A stretch of DNA of 64,000 nt from NCBI GenBank assembly GCA_026126305.1, contig JAHCJI010000005.1, forward strand, positions 141,306 to 205,305. Direction: 5' to 3'. Below the pieces are notes generated by a model. That model had not been told where the DNA came from and ran no database searches. It was given only the letters and a program-made list of their open reading frames with translations. Shown here piece after piece: positions 26,414 to 35,063 of the stretch. Both the position numbers and the translations under genes were made by a program. Position 1 is the first letter of the stretch; each line of letters starts with the position of its first letter. Source of the DNA: Phycisphaeraceae bacterium (GTDB lineage Bacteria; Planctomycetota; Phycisphaerae; Phycisphaerales; UBA1924).

Positions 26414-27544
26414 TTGCTCAAGACCCCACTCAACAAGCTCCACCACGAACACGGCGGCAACATGGTCGAGTTCGCCGGCTGGGAAATGCCAATCGCCTAC
26501 GGCTCCATCCAGGATGAGCACGTCCAGGTCCGAACCAAGGGCGGGCTCTTCGACGTCTCCCACATGGGTCGCCTCAAGATCACCGGCAGGCACGCACGCA
26601 GGCTCATCGCCAGGGCTTGCACAAGACGCATCGGCGACATGCAGCAAGGCCAGTGCCGATACGGCCTCGTCTGCAACGAACAAGGCGGCGTCAAGGACGA
26701 CATCCTCGTCTACCGGATGGACGACACCGAGTTCCTCCTGGTCGTCAACGCATCCAACCGCGAAAAGATCGTCGAACACCTCAACAACATCATCCAAGCC
26801 GAGGAAATGGTCGCCAAACTCGAAGACCAGACCATGAAGACCGCCATGGTTGCCATCCAAGGCCCAAAGGTCATGGACCTGGTCAGCCGAGTCAGCAGCG
26901 AAGTCCCCACCCTCAAACGCTACCGATTCACCGTCAAGAACCTCCTCATCGCGAAACTCATCGTCTCACGCACCGGCTACACCGGAGAAGACGGTGTCGA
27001 GGTCATCCTCCCAGCCGGCATCGTCGAGACCGCCCTCAAACTCCTCCTCAAGGACGCAGACCTCAAGGCAAAAGACAGCGACATGAAACTCGTCGGACTC
27101 GGAGCCCGAGACACACTCCGACTCGAAGCCGGCATGCCCCTCTACGGCCACGAACTGGGTGAAGACATCAACGCTTTGGCCTGCGGCGTCGACTTCGCCA
27201 TCGCCCTCGACAAGGACCAGGGAGACCTCCCCGAACCCTTCATCGGCCAGGAAGCCCTCAAGAAAACCAGAGACCAGGGCGGCCCGCCCCAGACCCTCGC
27301 CGCCTTCGTCGCCGAAGGCAAACGCACCCCACGCCAGGGCATGCCCGTCATGATCGAAGGCAAGCAAGTCGGCGTCATCACCAGCGGCTGCATGAGCCCC
27401 ACCCTGGGCGTCCCCATCGCCATGGGCTTCATCGACCGCCAGCACAACACCCCGGGCACCAGGGTCACCATCGACGCCGGCCGAGCCGAACTCCCAGCCG
27501 AGGTCCGAGCCAACCCCCTCTACACCAAACCCAAAACCAAGTAA
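26414..27544 (+). CDS. gcvT: Glycine cleavage system aminomethyltransferase (T protein)
   Basis: 376 residues from a TTG at 26414 with GGAG seven bases before it; the family start LLKTPLNKLHHEHGGNMVEFAGWEMP supports this. VSHMGRLKITG, SRTGYTGEDGVEV and GLGARDTLRLEAGMPLYGHEL are diagnostic, and the C-terminal barrel ends with SPTLGVPIAMGF. It transfers the methylene group of glycine to tetrahydrofolate. gcvH and gcvP are not beside it, and the 75-nt upstream gap is too short for a glycine riboswitch. A strong terminator follows. Confidence 0.93.
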   Translation: MLKTPLNKLHHEHGGNMVEFAGWEMPIAYGSIQDEHVQVRTKGGLFDVSHMGRLKITGRHARRLIARACTRRIGDMQQGQCRYGLVCNEQGGVKDDILVYRMDDTEFLLVVNASNREKIVEHLNNIIQAEEMVAKLEDQTMKTAMVAIQGPKVMDLVSRVSSEVPTLKRYRFTVKNLLIAKLIVSRTGYTGEDGVEVILPAGIVETALKLLLKDADLKAKDSDMKLVGLGARDTLRLEAGMPLYGHELGEDINALACGVDFAIALDKDQGDLPEPFIGQEALKKTRDQGGPPQTLAAFVAEGKRTPRQGMPVMIEGKQVGVITSGCMSPTLGVPIAMGFIDRQHNTPGTRVTIDAGRAELPAEVRANPLYTKPKTK

Positions 27545-27556
27545 ACATGCACGTGC

Positions 27557-27590
27557 CACCGACCTCCGTCCGCGGAGGTCGGTGTCTTTA
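27557..27590. terminator. Strong bidirectional terminator between gcvT and mqnC
   Basis: CACCGACCTCCG (27557-27568) and CGGAGGTCGGTG (27573-27584) form a perfect 12-bp stem with a TCCG loop, followed on the + side by TCTTTA. It separates two convergent genes and may serve both. Confidence 0.8.
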
Positions 27591-27609
27591 ACTGCAACAG
27601 CGCAATTAC

Positions 27610-29040
27610 CTACCGCCCCCCCACCGTCAACGTCGCCGACCCCGCCGGTGCCTGCACGTGCAACTTCCGCGCCCGGTGTTCGCTCCAATCCCGCACTTGC
27701 AGGTCAGGGCTCAACGCCCCATCGTGCGTCCGCAGGATGTCGTACGTGTTGTTCCGCTGCGCTGGCACGTACCCGCTGTCGCGGATCAACTTGCAAAGCA
27801 CCGCCTCGTTCAGGCAGTACGTCGTGCCCGCCGACGAGACAACGTTCTCTTCCATCATCACGCTGCCCATGTCATTGGCGCCAAACTTCAGCCCCACCTG
27901 CCCGACGTGCGGGCCCATGGTCACCCAACTGGCACCGATGGAATAGATGTTGTCCAGCATCAGCCGGCTGACCGCCTGCGTGCGAAGGTACTGCGTCGAG
28001 CCGGCCATACGAAGCCGCCGCCCGAACTCGGGGTGCAGGTCCTTGGTACCGCTGCCATCCAGCCGCGCGACGATGTCGCCCGGGAATTCGCCCGAGTCGC
28101 CTTCGCCTTGGCCCCATTCCTTCAGCCGGCCCAGCGGCGTGTTCTCACGCTGGAAGGGCCAGCTGATGAACGCTTTGTAATGCCCAAAGCCCGGCGTGGC
28201 GATGGGCTCGCCCGGGCCGGCGTCCATCGGGTCGCGAGCGCCGCTCTCAAGCAACGCGCGGTCCTGCCACTGCCGCACCAGGTCGATGTGGTGCACGCGG
28301 TCGGCCAAGCCTTCAATGTGCCCGAACATCATCGTCGCGCTGGTGAACATGCCCAGCGTGTGCGCGACGTACATGCACGTCAGCCACGCGTCGGCGTCGC
28401 ACTTGCCAAGCCCGATCTTGCGGCGGACCGCCGGCGCGAAGATCTCGCCCCCGCCGCCGGGCAGGCTGTCGAGCCCCGCCTCGCGCAGCCGGACCATCAC
28501 CCAGCGGATCTTGTCTTCCAGCGTGGTGCCGGGGGGGTCGAAGAAGTTGACGAACTCGATGAACTCCGGCGGGCTGAAGGCGTGGATGTGGACGTGCGGG
28601 AACTTTTCCTTGATGCCGCTGAGCAGGCCCAGATACCAGTCCAAGGGCAAGGCCGGGTTCATGCCGCCCTGCATCAGGATTTGCGTGCCGCCGATGTCGG
28701 TGAGTTCGGCAATTTTTGCGTAGATGTCCTCATACGCGAGCGTGTAAGCGTCGTGGTCTTCGGCATCTCTGCGGAAGGCGCAGAAGGTGCATTTGGCGCT
28801 GCACACGTTGGTGTAGTTGATGTTGCGATCGATAATGTACGTCCGATAAATTTCTCCATGGATCTGCCGACACCTGGCGTCGGCCCATCTCCCAAGCTCG
28901 GCGAGGGACATGTTGTGGAGGATGTCCAACGCCTGCTGGGGCGTGAGGCGGGCTTGGCCTGCGACAACGTCGGCGAGGAGACCGGGGTCTTGGGCTGGCA
29001 GGTTTGGGTATTGCCTCGGTGGTTGGTAGATGGTGCTCAT
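27610..29040 (-). CDS. mqnC: Cyclic dehypoxanthinyl futalosine synthase
   Basis: 476 residues, longer than most MqnC (about 370). The radical SAM cluster motif NVCSAKCTFCAF (Cys80, 84, 87) is followed by IGGTQILMQGGMNPALPLDWYL and HAFSPPEF, typical of MqnC rather than MqnE. The extra length is mostly an insertion between the FISWPFQRENTPLG and YLRTQAVSRLMLDNI motifs (about 340-390). It cyclises dehypoxanthine futalosine in menaquinone synthesis by the futalosine route. The ATG at 29040 has GGAGG six bases upstream. The open frame continues upstream beyond 30 kb, but that part overlaps another gene. Confidence 0.9.
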   Translation of the reverse strand: MSTIYQPPRQYPNLPAQDPGLLADVVAGQARLTPQQALDILHNMSLAELGRWADARCRQIHGEIYRTYIIDRNINYTNVCSAKCTFCAFRRDAEDHDAYTLAYEDIYAKIAELTDIGGTQILMQGGMNPALPLDWYLGLLSGIKEKFPHVHIHAFSPPEFIEFVNFFDPPGTTLEDKIRWVMVRLREAGLDSLPGGGGEIFAPAVRRKIGLGKCDADAWLTCMYVAHTLGMFTSATMMFGHIEGLADRVHHIDLVRQWQDRALLESGARDPMDAGPGEPIATPGFGHYKAFISWPFQRENTPLGRLKEWGQGEGDSGEFPGDIVARLDGSGTKDLHPEFGRRLRMAGSTQYLRTQAVSRLMLDNIYSIGASWVTMGPHVGQVGLKFGANDMGSVMMEENVVSSAGTTYCLNEAVLCKLIRDSGYVPAQRNNTYDILRTHDGALSPDLQVRDWSEHRARKLHVQAPAGSATLTVGGR

Positions 29041-29292
29041 GCCGGCCTCCGATCTGGTTGTGGGATTATTGGCTTGGCGCGTGCTGATATACAGTATGCT
29101 TTCAGAAATATTTGAAATCACCCGCTCACGTCCGATCTTCCCGGAGTCTGGGCCGATCGTGGCGAGCGTATCGGGCCTGAGGGCTGTTGAGCGTGCGATG
29201 GTTGGGCGATTGCGGTAAGGGGCTTGGTGCTTGCCCGGGTCAAATCGATAACTGGAGATGGGGCGAGCCGCGCCCCCTTGGAGGCTCATGCC
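29041..29292. promoter_or_regulatory. Divergent intergenic region with AT-rich stretch
   Basis: 252 bp between the divergent mqnC and membrane-protein genes. Positions 29083-29119 are strikingly A+T-rich for this window (GATATACAGTATG and AAATATTTGAAATC lie here). On the minus strand GTGATT and CATACT spaced by 17 nt could be the mqnC promoter. The stretch also lies at the strand-composition switch and could be a DNA-unwinding element; see findings. Confidence 0.4.
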
Positions 29293-30180
29293 ATGCACCA
29301 CGCACCGCGTCCGCACGTTTCGGCGGCCATCGTCCAGTTGCGGATGACCGTGACCTGGTCTGCGTTGGCGGTGATCCTGGCGTCGGTCATCCAGATGCTT
29401 TCGTTCTGTTTTGTACACTTTACGGACGTTCGCTGGACCACTCTTGAAACCCCTCCCGCTGCCCAGCAGTTGACGGTTGTCAGCCCCGAGACGGGCGTGG
29501 CCAAGGGTGGCCGTGCCGCCCGCGCTGGCCGCCAGGTTGTCTATGAGCCGACGCGGGTGCTGAGCCGCTGGGATGGGACCTTGCGGACATTTTCGGACGC
29601 ATCGGCTTCGATTGGCCTGATCGCGGCCGCGACTCTGTGGATATCGGTTTTGCTGGGTGCGGTTGTGGCTGGTGGCGGGAGCATCCCTGGAGTGGAATCG
29701 GTTATCCGCGCGGCGACTTGGTCCACGGTACTTGGTCTCTCTGCGATCCCGCTGATCGTTCACTTGCCCGGATTGCCCTTGCACGGGACCTTCGTGAGTT
29801 ACCAGACGATGCTCGGGGCCGCCGAGGGAGCGGAGCAGTTGGCCCCGGTCGCTTTGCTCGCTTCGCATCTTGCGTTGCCTTTGATTGGTGCCGTGCTTGC
29901 TGGTTACACGCTTCTGTGCTTCCGTGAGGGCGTGGAGGCTGGTGTGATCGTCCGTTCGGTCAGCGAGTTGGACCGGAAGTTGGACAAGGAGTTGGAGAGC
30001 ATCCGCAGCAGCGGGATCTCGAGCCACCACGGACAACGTGTGGTGGGCGTTGTGGACCGCCCCCTGGGCGAGAGCGGGCCGAGCGAGAGCACGACTGCGA
30101 AGTCCCGCTCTTGGGTTTCGGACCGGGACCGCGGGCTTGGGGAGAGTTCGCCCGGGAACCCGCTGCGTCGGCCGATGTGA
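29293..30180 (+). CDS. Polytopic membrane protein of unknown function
   Basis: 295 residues from the ATG at 29293 with GGAGG eight bases before it. About five hydrophobic segments: VTWSALAVILASVIQMLSF, IGLIAAATLWISVLLGAVV, VLGLSAIPLIVHL and two near ALLASHLALPLIGAVLAGY. A short soluble loop (about 65-105) follows the first helix, and the C-terminal ~80 residues are charged and Ser-rich, probably cytosolic. No family is recognised. Coding-strand composition is G-rich, unlike the + strand genes to its left. Confidence 0.7.
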   Translation: MHHAPRPHVSAAIVQLRMTVTWSALAVILASVIQMLSFCFVHFTDVRWTTLETPPAAQQLTVVSPETGVAKGGRAARAGRQVVYEPTRVLSRWDGTLRTFSDASASIGLIAAATLWISVLLGAVVAGGGSIPGVESVIRAATWSTVLGLSAIPLIVHLPGLPLHGTFVSYQTMLGAAEGAEQLAPVALLASHLALPLIGAVLAGYTLLCFREGVEAGVIVRSVSELDRKLDKELESIRSSGISSHHGQRVVGVVDRPLGESGPSESTTAKSRSWVSDRDRGLGESSPGNPLRRPM

Positions 30181-30358
30181 GTCTGTGGCGCTGATCGCGA
30201 GCCTTTGCGTTCCATTGATGCACAGGATCGGGATGTTGAAGTAGCTGGACTGGGCGAAGCCTGGTGTCGGGCTTGGCCTGTTCTTGTTCTCGTTGGCGAT
30301 GGCGATGGCTTGAGCGCGGTCGATTTTACGCTTCGGGGTCTTGTGCTGGGTGGTTTGT

Positions 30359-30403
30359 GTATCTTGCATGTCCGCAAGATACGGCATCGGCTTGCGGTGT
30401 CAA
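30359..30403 (-). promoter_or_regulatory. Sigma-70-type promoter overlapped by a perfect 9-bp palindrome
   Basis: On the minus strand TTGACA (30403-30398) and TATCTT (30381-30376) are 16 nt apart. The -10 box lies inside the right arm of an inverted repeat, GTATCTTGC (30359-30367) / GCAAGATAC (30374-30382), separated by 6 bp. An ATG at 30369 begins six bases after the -10 box, so a transcript would be nearly leaderless. The frame from it (MQDTQTTQHKTPKRKIDRAQ...) has C/G third positions for about 60 codons but runs on, without a stop, into the antisense of the neighbouring gene. Confidence 0.5.
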
Positions 30404-30483
30404 GCGTGCGTTTGCGCATGACCGGCAGATAGCGCGCGGCTGTGGATATGTGTCGTCGATTTCTGAGAAATCTTGGATGAGAA

Positions 30484-30510
30484 GGGCCCGGGCTTGCGCC
30501 TGGGGCCTGT
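30484..30510 (-). terminator. Possible terminator of xerD
   Basis: On the minus strand GGCCC...GGC, loop GCAA, GCC...GGGCC can fold with a small internal bulge directly after the xerD stop; the tail CTTCTC is only weakly T-rich. Stem strength is good, terminator function uncertain. Confidence 0.4.
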
Positions 30511-30514
30511 TGAC

Positions 30515-31474
30515 TTACCCGAATGGGAGGTGCTTGTTGACGACTTGGTGGAGGCGGTCGTGGTCGAGGTGGGTGTAGATCTCGGTGGTTGCGATGCTGG
30601 CGTGGCCCAGCATTTCCTGGACGGCCCGGAGGTCTGCACCTCCGGTCATGAGGTGGGTTGCGAACGAGTGGCGGAGCATGTGGGGGTGGATGCCCTTGAG
30701 GCCGACGCTGTTTGCCCATCTTCGGACGATGACCCAGACGGCAGTGCGTTCGAGCGGCCTGCCGGTGCGTGAGAGGAAGAGCCTTCCTTGGTGCTTGTTG
30801 TCCATTGATGCCAGTTGTGGTCGGCATTCGAATCTATAACGAGTGATCCATTGGACGGCTGGGGTGCCCATGGGGACGAGTCGTTCCTTGTTGCCCTTTC
30901 CTCGGACGCGCAGGAGGGCTGCGTCTCGGAGAGGGTCGTCGTCTGCCAGGTCGCAGATCTCGCTGGCCCGGACGCCGCTGGCGTACATGAGTTCGAGCAA
31001 GGCACGGTCTCGCAGCCAGAGGGGTGGCCCCTTGGCGTTGGGTGTCGCGTGTGGGGCTTCGATGAGTTTCTCGACCTGTGAAGGCGAGAGGGTCTTTGGC
31101 AGTCTTCGCCACCGAGCGGGTCGCAGGAGCGGCTCGGTAGGGTCTTCGGCGAGGGTTCCTCTGGCATGGAGCCATCGGGAGAAGACACGGATGGCGGCCA
31201 GGTGCCTAGCAAGGCTTGCGTTGACGAGCTCGTGGTCTGCCGAGAGGCTTGCGAGGTGACCGGCGATGTGCCTTGGCTGGATGTTCTCGGGCTGAAGCAC
31301 TGCCTGTGTAGCGAGGTGCTGGGCGAGGTCTCGCAGGTCTCTGGCGTATGCGATTCGGGTGTTGTGGCTCAGGCCGCATTCGACGCGGAGGAAGGTGAGG
31401 AAGCGTGTGATGGCCTGTTGGAAGGGTTCCGGGAGATCTTCGATGCCTGGGATGTCGTGCGGGCTTGTGGTCAC
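30515..31474 (-). CDS. xerD: Tyrosine recombinase XerC/XerD
   Basis: 319 residues. A SAM-like N-terminal core-binding domain ([23 protein letters not shown]) precedes a catalytic domain with all six active-site positions: Arg in ASGVRASEI, Lys in [21 protein letters not shown] (His, Arg), LGHASIATT (His) and the Tyr in EIYTH. Length and lack of extra domains fit a chromosome-dimer-resolving Xer recombinase rather than a phage integrase. XerC versus XerD cannot be decided by eye. It lies downstream of the flagellin terminator, in the same direction. Confidence 0.88.
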   Translation of the reverse strand: MTTSPHDIPGIEDLPEPFQQAITRFLTFLRVECGLSHNTRIAYARDLRDLAQHLATQAVLQPENIQPRHIAGHLASLSADHELVNASLARHLAAIRVFSRWLHARGTLAEDPTEPLLRPARWRRLPKTLSPSQVEKLIEAPHATPNAKGPPLWLRDRALLELMYASGVRASEICDLADDDPLRDAALLRVRGKGNKERLVPMGTPAVQWITRYRFECRPQLASMDNKHQGRLFLSRTGRPLERTAVWVIVRRWANSVGLKGIHPHMLRHSFATHLMTGGADLRAVQEMLGHASIATTEIYTHLDHDRLHQVVNKHLPFG

Positions 31475-31504
31475 GATATGGATATCGGCGAAGTGGGGTT
31501 TGCA

Positions 31505-31538
31505 AGGAAAAGGCCCGCCCCAGATTGGGACGGGCCTT
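31505..31538 (-). terminator. Flagellin operon terminator
   Basis: On the minus strand AAGGCCCG, an inner TCCCA/TGGGG pair, and CGGGCCTT form a long stem (outer arms 31510-31517 and 31531-31538) followed by TTCC. It lies just after the last flagellin gene and before xerD. Confidence 0.8.
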
Positions 31539-31576
31539 CAAGGTGCTTTGCTTGTTGATCCTTCGGTTGGGAGGGA

Positions 31577-33127
31577 TTATCCCAGCAACTGGAGGACGGA
31601 CTGGGGCTGGCTGTTTGCCAGCGAGAGGATGTTGGTGGAAGAGGCGACGAGGATCTGGCTGCGCGTCAGGGACGCGGTCTCGGAAGCGAAGTCGGTGTCG
31701 CGGATGACCGAGTCTGCGGCGCGGGTGTTCTCGAGCGAGATGGAGAGGCTGCGGATGGTGGCACCGACGGTGTTCTTCTGGAAGGCACCCAGTCGGCCGC
31801 GGAGTGTCGAGACCTGCTCGATGGCCTCGGAGACGACCTTCTGTGCGGAGGAGAGGTCGCTGGCATCGGCGAGGTTGAGGCTCTTGCCCGAGGCGAGGTC
31901 GCCCAGGAAGCCGTTGGAGGAGTTGCCGAGGTTTCGGACTGCGACGTTGGAGATACCCAAGGAGACCTTGCCGGCGATGTCGACCTGGCCGGCGAGCTGG
32001 AAGTCTGCACCGCCGCCGGTGATCTGGAATGCGGAGTTGCCGGTGGTCCCGCCGTCGACGGCGCCGAGGGTCTGGGATGCCGAGGTGGAGAGGGTGATGT
32101 CGACGTCGAGGAAGTCGGTGTTGATGCGCAGGTCCTTGCCCTTGGCCACGGCCTTGACGCCGTTGATGGTTGCGGCGATGTCCTGGCCGAAGTCGCGGAT
32201 TTCGTTGCTGGCGGCGGCAAAGGTGCTGGCCGCGGTACCTTGCACGGTGCCGAAGTCGTTGGCTTCGAGGTTGTAGATGCCCACGCCGCTGCCGGTGATA
32301 CCGGCGTCGTCGAGGACCTTGATGGAGACGAACTCCCTGGAGCCGAACTCGTTGCTGACCAGCTTGACGCCGGTGGCGGCTGAGGCGGCAGCGACTTCAG
32401 CGGTGACGCCCGTGACGTCGCTGAAGGAGTTGATGACGTCCGCGATCTGTGCGTTCGTGAGGCCCGAGCTGAAGCTGAACTCTCGGCTGCCGAGTCGGCC
32501 GGCGATTTCGATGCGGAGTTCGCCGCCGTCACCGCCGAGGTTGAGGGTACCGCCTGCGGACGCGACGGTCTGGAGGAAGAAGCCTGCCTGCTGTGCGGAC
32601 TGAGTGACCAGGACGTTCACGTCGAGGTTCGTGGACTCGAATTTAGCACCGTTGACCTTGAAGTCTGTGACGTCGCTGACGACGTTCTGGGCTCGGTAGT
32701 CGAAGCTTCCGTTGAGGAGCTTGGTGCCCTGGAAGGACGTGGCCGAGGCGATGCGGTCGATGGTCTGAAGGATGGAGTCGACCTGTTGCTGGTTTGCGGC
32801 CTTTTCCTGTTCGCTGAGGCCGGCCTGGTTGGCGGTTGTCGTGAGGAGGCCCTGGAGTTCGTTGAGGAGGTTCGAGACTTCCTGGAGGCCGCCCTCTGCG
32901 ATGTTGACGACCTGGTCGGCGCGTTCTGCGTTGCTGATGGCCGCGGTGAGTGCGGTGGCCTCGGCCCGGAGGTTTTCGGACGCGATGAGGCCTGCGGGGT
33001 CGTCCTTGCCTCTGTTGATGCGGGTACCTGTTGAGAGTCTTTCGAGGGACTGGCTGAGGTTGATGTTATTGAGGCCCAGAACACGTTGGGCCAGAAGCGA
33101 CTGCACGTTTGTGTTGATCCGACTCAT
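31577..33127 (-). CDS. fliC: Flagellin (first of two in map order, second in transcription)
   Basis: 516 residues. The N-terminal D0/D1 domain MSRINTNVQSLLAQRVLGLNN...LERLSTGTRINRGKDDPAGLI and the C-terminal SVIRDTDFASETASLTRSQIL...QPQSVLQLLG are diagnostic. The central D2/D3 region (about 150-400) is specific to the lineage. The ATG at 33127 (nine bases after GGAGG) is chosen because the upstream codons lack flagellin similarity. It forms the filament with the neighbouring flagellin. The leader carries CsrA-like GGA motifs. Confidence 0.95.
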   Translation of the reverse strand: MSRINTNVQSLLAQRVLGLNNINLSQSLERLSTGTRINRGKDDPAGLIASENLRAEATALTAAISNAERADQVVNIAEGGLQEVSNLLNELQGLLTTTANQAGLSEQEKAANQQQVDSILQTIDRIASATSFQGTKLLNGSFDYRAQNVVSDVTDFKVNGAKFESTNLDVNVLVTQSAQQAGFFLQTVASAGGTLNLGGDGGELRIEIAGRLGSREFSFSSGLTNAQIADVINSFSDVTGVTAEVAAASAATGVKLVSNEFGSREFVSIKVLDDAGITGSGVGIYNLEANDFGTVQGTAASTFAAASNEIRDFGQDIAATINGVKAVAKGKDLRINTDFLDVDITLSTSASQTLGAVDGGTTGNSAFQITGGGADFQLAGQVDIAGKVSLGISNVAVRNLGNSSNGFLGDLASGKSLNLADASDLSSAQKVVSEAIEQVSTLRGRLGAFQKNTVGATIRSLSISLENTRAADSVIRDTDFASETASLTRSQILVASSTNILSLANSQPQSVLQLLG

Positions 33128-33132
33128 GCTGA

Positions 33133-33169
33133 CGATCCTCCGTGAACCCGTGCGGGGTTTCTTCCCCGC
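33133..33169 (-). promoter_or_regulatory. Flagellin leader with CsrA-type GGA sites
   Basis: The minus-strand leader has CACGGAGGATCG (33144-33133) covering the Shine-Dalgarno, identical to the other flagellin gene, and a perfect hairpin GCGGGG/CCCCGC (33169-33164 and 33157-33152) with loop AAGAAA, whose stem-loop junction holds a GGA. CsrA binds GGA in such settings and blocks ribosomes; the assignment is by pattern. Confidence 0.55.
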
Positions 33170-33311
33170 CTGGGCACCACATCGGGGCATTGCCCCGCGC
33201 TGTGTCCGGTGCTGCTCTGGCTTCCATACCAGGGCTCTGCCCGGACTTCGCGTGATGGATCGTCGTATTCCGGAGGTGAATTCAGTCGGAGTTGAGTATT
33301 TCTGTCAGAAA

Positions 33312-33357
33312 TGACCAAGAACGCCCACCGGTCCGGGGCAAACCGGGCCGTTGGGCG
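33312..33357 (-). terminator. Terminator after the upstream flagellin gene
   Basis: On the minus strand CGCCCA (33357-33352) pairs with TGGGCG (33327-33322), enclosing a second GC-rich pairing, and TTCTTGG follows. It would separate the two flagellin transcripts, or act as a partial attenuator. Confidence 0.55.
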
Positions 33358-33409
33358 ATCGATGAAGGTCCGATATGTGCTGTTTTAGGATTTGTTTGGT
33401 TTTTATGCG

Positions 33410-34969
33410 TTATCCGAGGAGCTGCAAGACGTTCTGGGACTGCTGATTTGCGATTCCGAGGATGGTCGTGCCCGAGGCGGCGAGGATCTGTGCCCTAGTC
33501 AGGAGGCTGGTCTCGGATGCAAAGTCTGCGTCTCGGATGGTGGATTCGGATGCGGTGAGGTTTTCGACGGCCAGGGCGAGGGATCGGATGTTTGTCTGGA
33601 GTGTGTTTCGTTCGAATGCGCCCAAGCGGCCTCGGATGATGGTGACCTCGTCGATGGCGGTGTCTGTGATACGGCTGGCGGCGGTGAAATTACCGCGTTG
33701 CTTGCTCTCGGCGAGGCTGTTCTGCCTTCCGGTCTTGAGCGATTCGAGGAACTCGAGGGTGTCATTGACCAGCGTTCCGCCGAGCCTGGTAGCGGCGACG
33801 GAATTGATGCCGATGTTGACTTGCTGCTGGGCGACGACTTCGGATCCGAGCTGGAAGAGGGATCCGCCTCCGGTGATGTTGAATGTGGTCGACTCGTTCG
33901 CCCTTGTTGCGAACTCTGCCGTGAGTGTGAGTTGGAGCGAGAGTTGCGAGGATGCGATGGAGATGTTGAGTCCGTCTCCGTTTGCCAGGGCTCCGTTGAT
34001 GATGGCCTGGACGTCGCGTCCCTGATCTCTTTGTGCGACGAGGAGGTCGGTGCCGACGGTGCCCCATGGGAATGGGTTGTTCGCACCGATGGCCAGGTCG
34101 TCTACGAACTTGAACGTCTGCCAGGCTCCGCCCGCTGGTGGTGCGTTGAGCCGATCGACAGAGACGAACGACTTGGATCCGAATTCTGAGCTTCGGAATG
34201 CCAGTCCGCTGACGGGGCTGTTGTTGATGAGGTCTGCGATGACACCGGTGGATGGCGTGAGCCTGTTGATGGCGTCTCGGACCTGGGTGTAGGTTTGGCC
34301 TTGCGTGAACTCGAGGCTGACAACGCCCAGTGGTCCACGGACTTCGAGGACGGTCGTGGAGAGGATGGTGCCGTTGAGCGGATCTCCGGGTGTTGGAAGG
34401 TCTCCTCGGAGGTAGAGTCCGCCTTGTTGTGCGGAGTTGAGGACTTCGACCTGGACGTCGAGTGCGGAATCCTGGTTGAAACTCGCGGCCCGGACGTTGG
34501 TCTTGGCAATGGCCGAGAGGGCGATGCCCGAGGTCTGGTACCCGAGTGATCCGTCCAGGAGTCGGAGGTCTCCGAAGCGTGCGGTGTCTGCGATGCGTGT
34601 GATGGAGTCGATGGCCGAGTCGATCTGCGCCTGGTTTGCGGCGATTTCCTCGTCCGAGAATGCACCGGTGTTGGCTGCCTCGACGACGAGTGCCTTGATG
34701 GAGTTGAGCAGTTCGTTGATTTCCGTGAGCGAGCCTTCTGTCGTCGCGATGACGGCGGAAGCTCTTTCGGAGTTTTTGATGCCCTGCTCTGCTCCTCGGA
34801 TGTTGGAACGGAGCCTCTCGGAGATGATGAGTCCGGCTGGATCGTCCTTGCCTCGGTTGATTCGCAGGCCCGTGGAGAGCCTTTCGAGGCGGACGTCGAG
34901 TTCCCGGCTGGTCTTTGCGAGGTTGGACCTTGCGATCATGCTCGGGACGTTTGTATTGATGCGTGTCAT
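33410..34969 (-). CDS. Flagellin, second type
   Basis: 519 residues with the flagellin D0/D1 ends: MTRINTNVPSMIARSNLAKTSRELDVRLERLSTGLRINRGKDDPAGLIISERL and STIRDADFASETSLLTRAQILAASGTT...QNVLQLLG. It shares the ends with the neighbouring flagellin but the centre differs widely, so the filament is probably made of two flagellins. It is the first gene after csrA (94 nt), and the gap contains a hairpin that presents GGA in its loop. Two structurally distinct flagellins, rather than a simple tandem copy, suggest specialised filament segments. Confidence 0.95.
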   Translation of the reverse strand: MTRINTNVPSMIARSNLAKTSRELDVRLERLSTGLRINRGKDDPAGLIISERLRSNIRGAEQGIKNSERASAVIATTEGSLTEINELLNSIKALVVEAANTGAFSDEEIAANQAQIDSAIDSITRIADTARFGDLRLLDGSLGYQTSGIALSAIAKTNVRAASFNQDSALDVQVEVLNSAQQGGLYLRGDLPTPGDPLNGTILSTTVLEVRGPLGVVSLEFTQGQTYTQVRDAINRLTPSTGVIADLINNSPVSGLAFRSSEFGSKSFVSVDRLNAPPAGGAWQTFKFVDDLAIGANNPFPWGTVGTDLLVAQRDQGRDVQAIINGALANGDGLNISIASSQLSLQLTLTAEFATRANESTTFNITGGGSLFQLGSEVVAQQQVNIGINSVAATRLGGTLVNDTLEFLESLKTGRQNSLAESKQRGNFTAASRITDTAIDEVTIIRGRLGAFERNTLQTNIRSLALAVENLTASESTIRDADFASETSLLTRAQILAASGTTILGIANQQSQNVLQLLG

Positions 34970-34971
34970 CG

Positions 34972-35008
34972 CGATCCTCCGTGCGCGTCAGCCGCACTCC
35001 GTCGCGGC
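34972..35008 (-). promoter_or_regulatory. Dual CsrA-binding-site candidate in flagellin leader
   Basis: On the minus strand a hairpin GCCGC-GACGGAGT-GCGGC (35008-34991) displays GGA in its loop, and a second GGA lies in CACGGAGGATCG (34983-34972) over the Shine-Dalgarno, 8 nt beyond the hairpin. This two-site arrangement matches hag mRNA in Bacillus, where CsrA represses flagellin until FliW removes it. fliW and csrA are the two genes immediately upstream. Confidence 0.65.
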
Positions 35009-35063
35009 CTTCGTAAACTCACCCATGTGAACCGGTGTCTCGATGCGGAACGATTGGATTGGC

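Larger units (their letters stand above)
30181..30514. other. Gap between convergent membrane-protein and xerD genes
   Basis: 334 bp with no accepted gene. It contains the promoter/palindrome listed separately, a TGTGGATAT at 30441-30449 that differs from a DnaA box at one position, and the possible xerD terminator at 30484-30510. The open minus-strand frame starting at 30369 is the only coding candidate. Confidence 0.5.

Noticed and set aside
30359..30382. The 9-6-9 palindrome as a dif site
   Set aside because: The geometry is suggestive but the inner arms (TTGC/GCAA) do not resemble dif arms, and the strand composition here indicates an origin side rather than a terminus. Kept only as a promoter/operator.
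27610..30387. A 925-codon minus-strand open frame running through mqnC and past its start
   Set aside because: Only the part from 29040 resembles MqnC and has a ribosome site. The upstream portion is antisense to a + strand gene with good signals; high G+C makes long spurious frames common.
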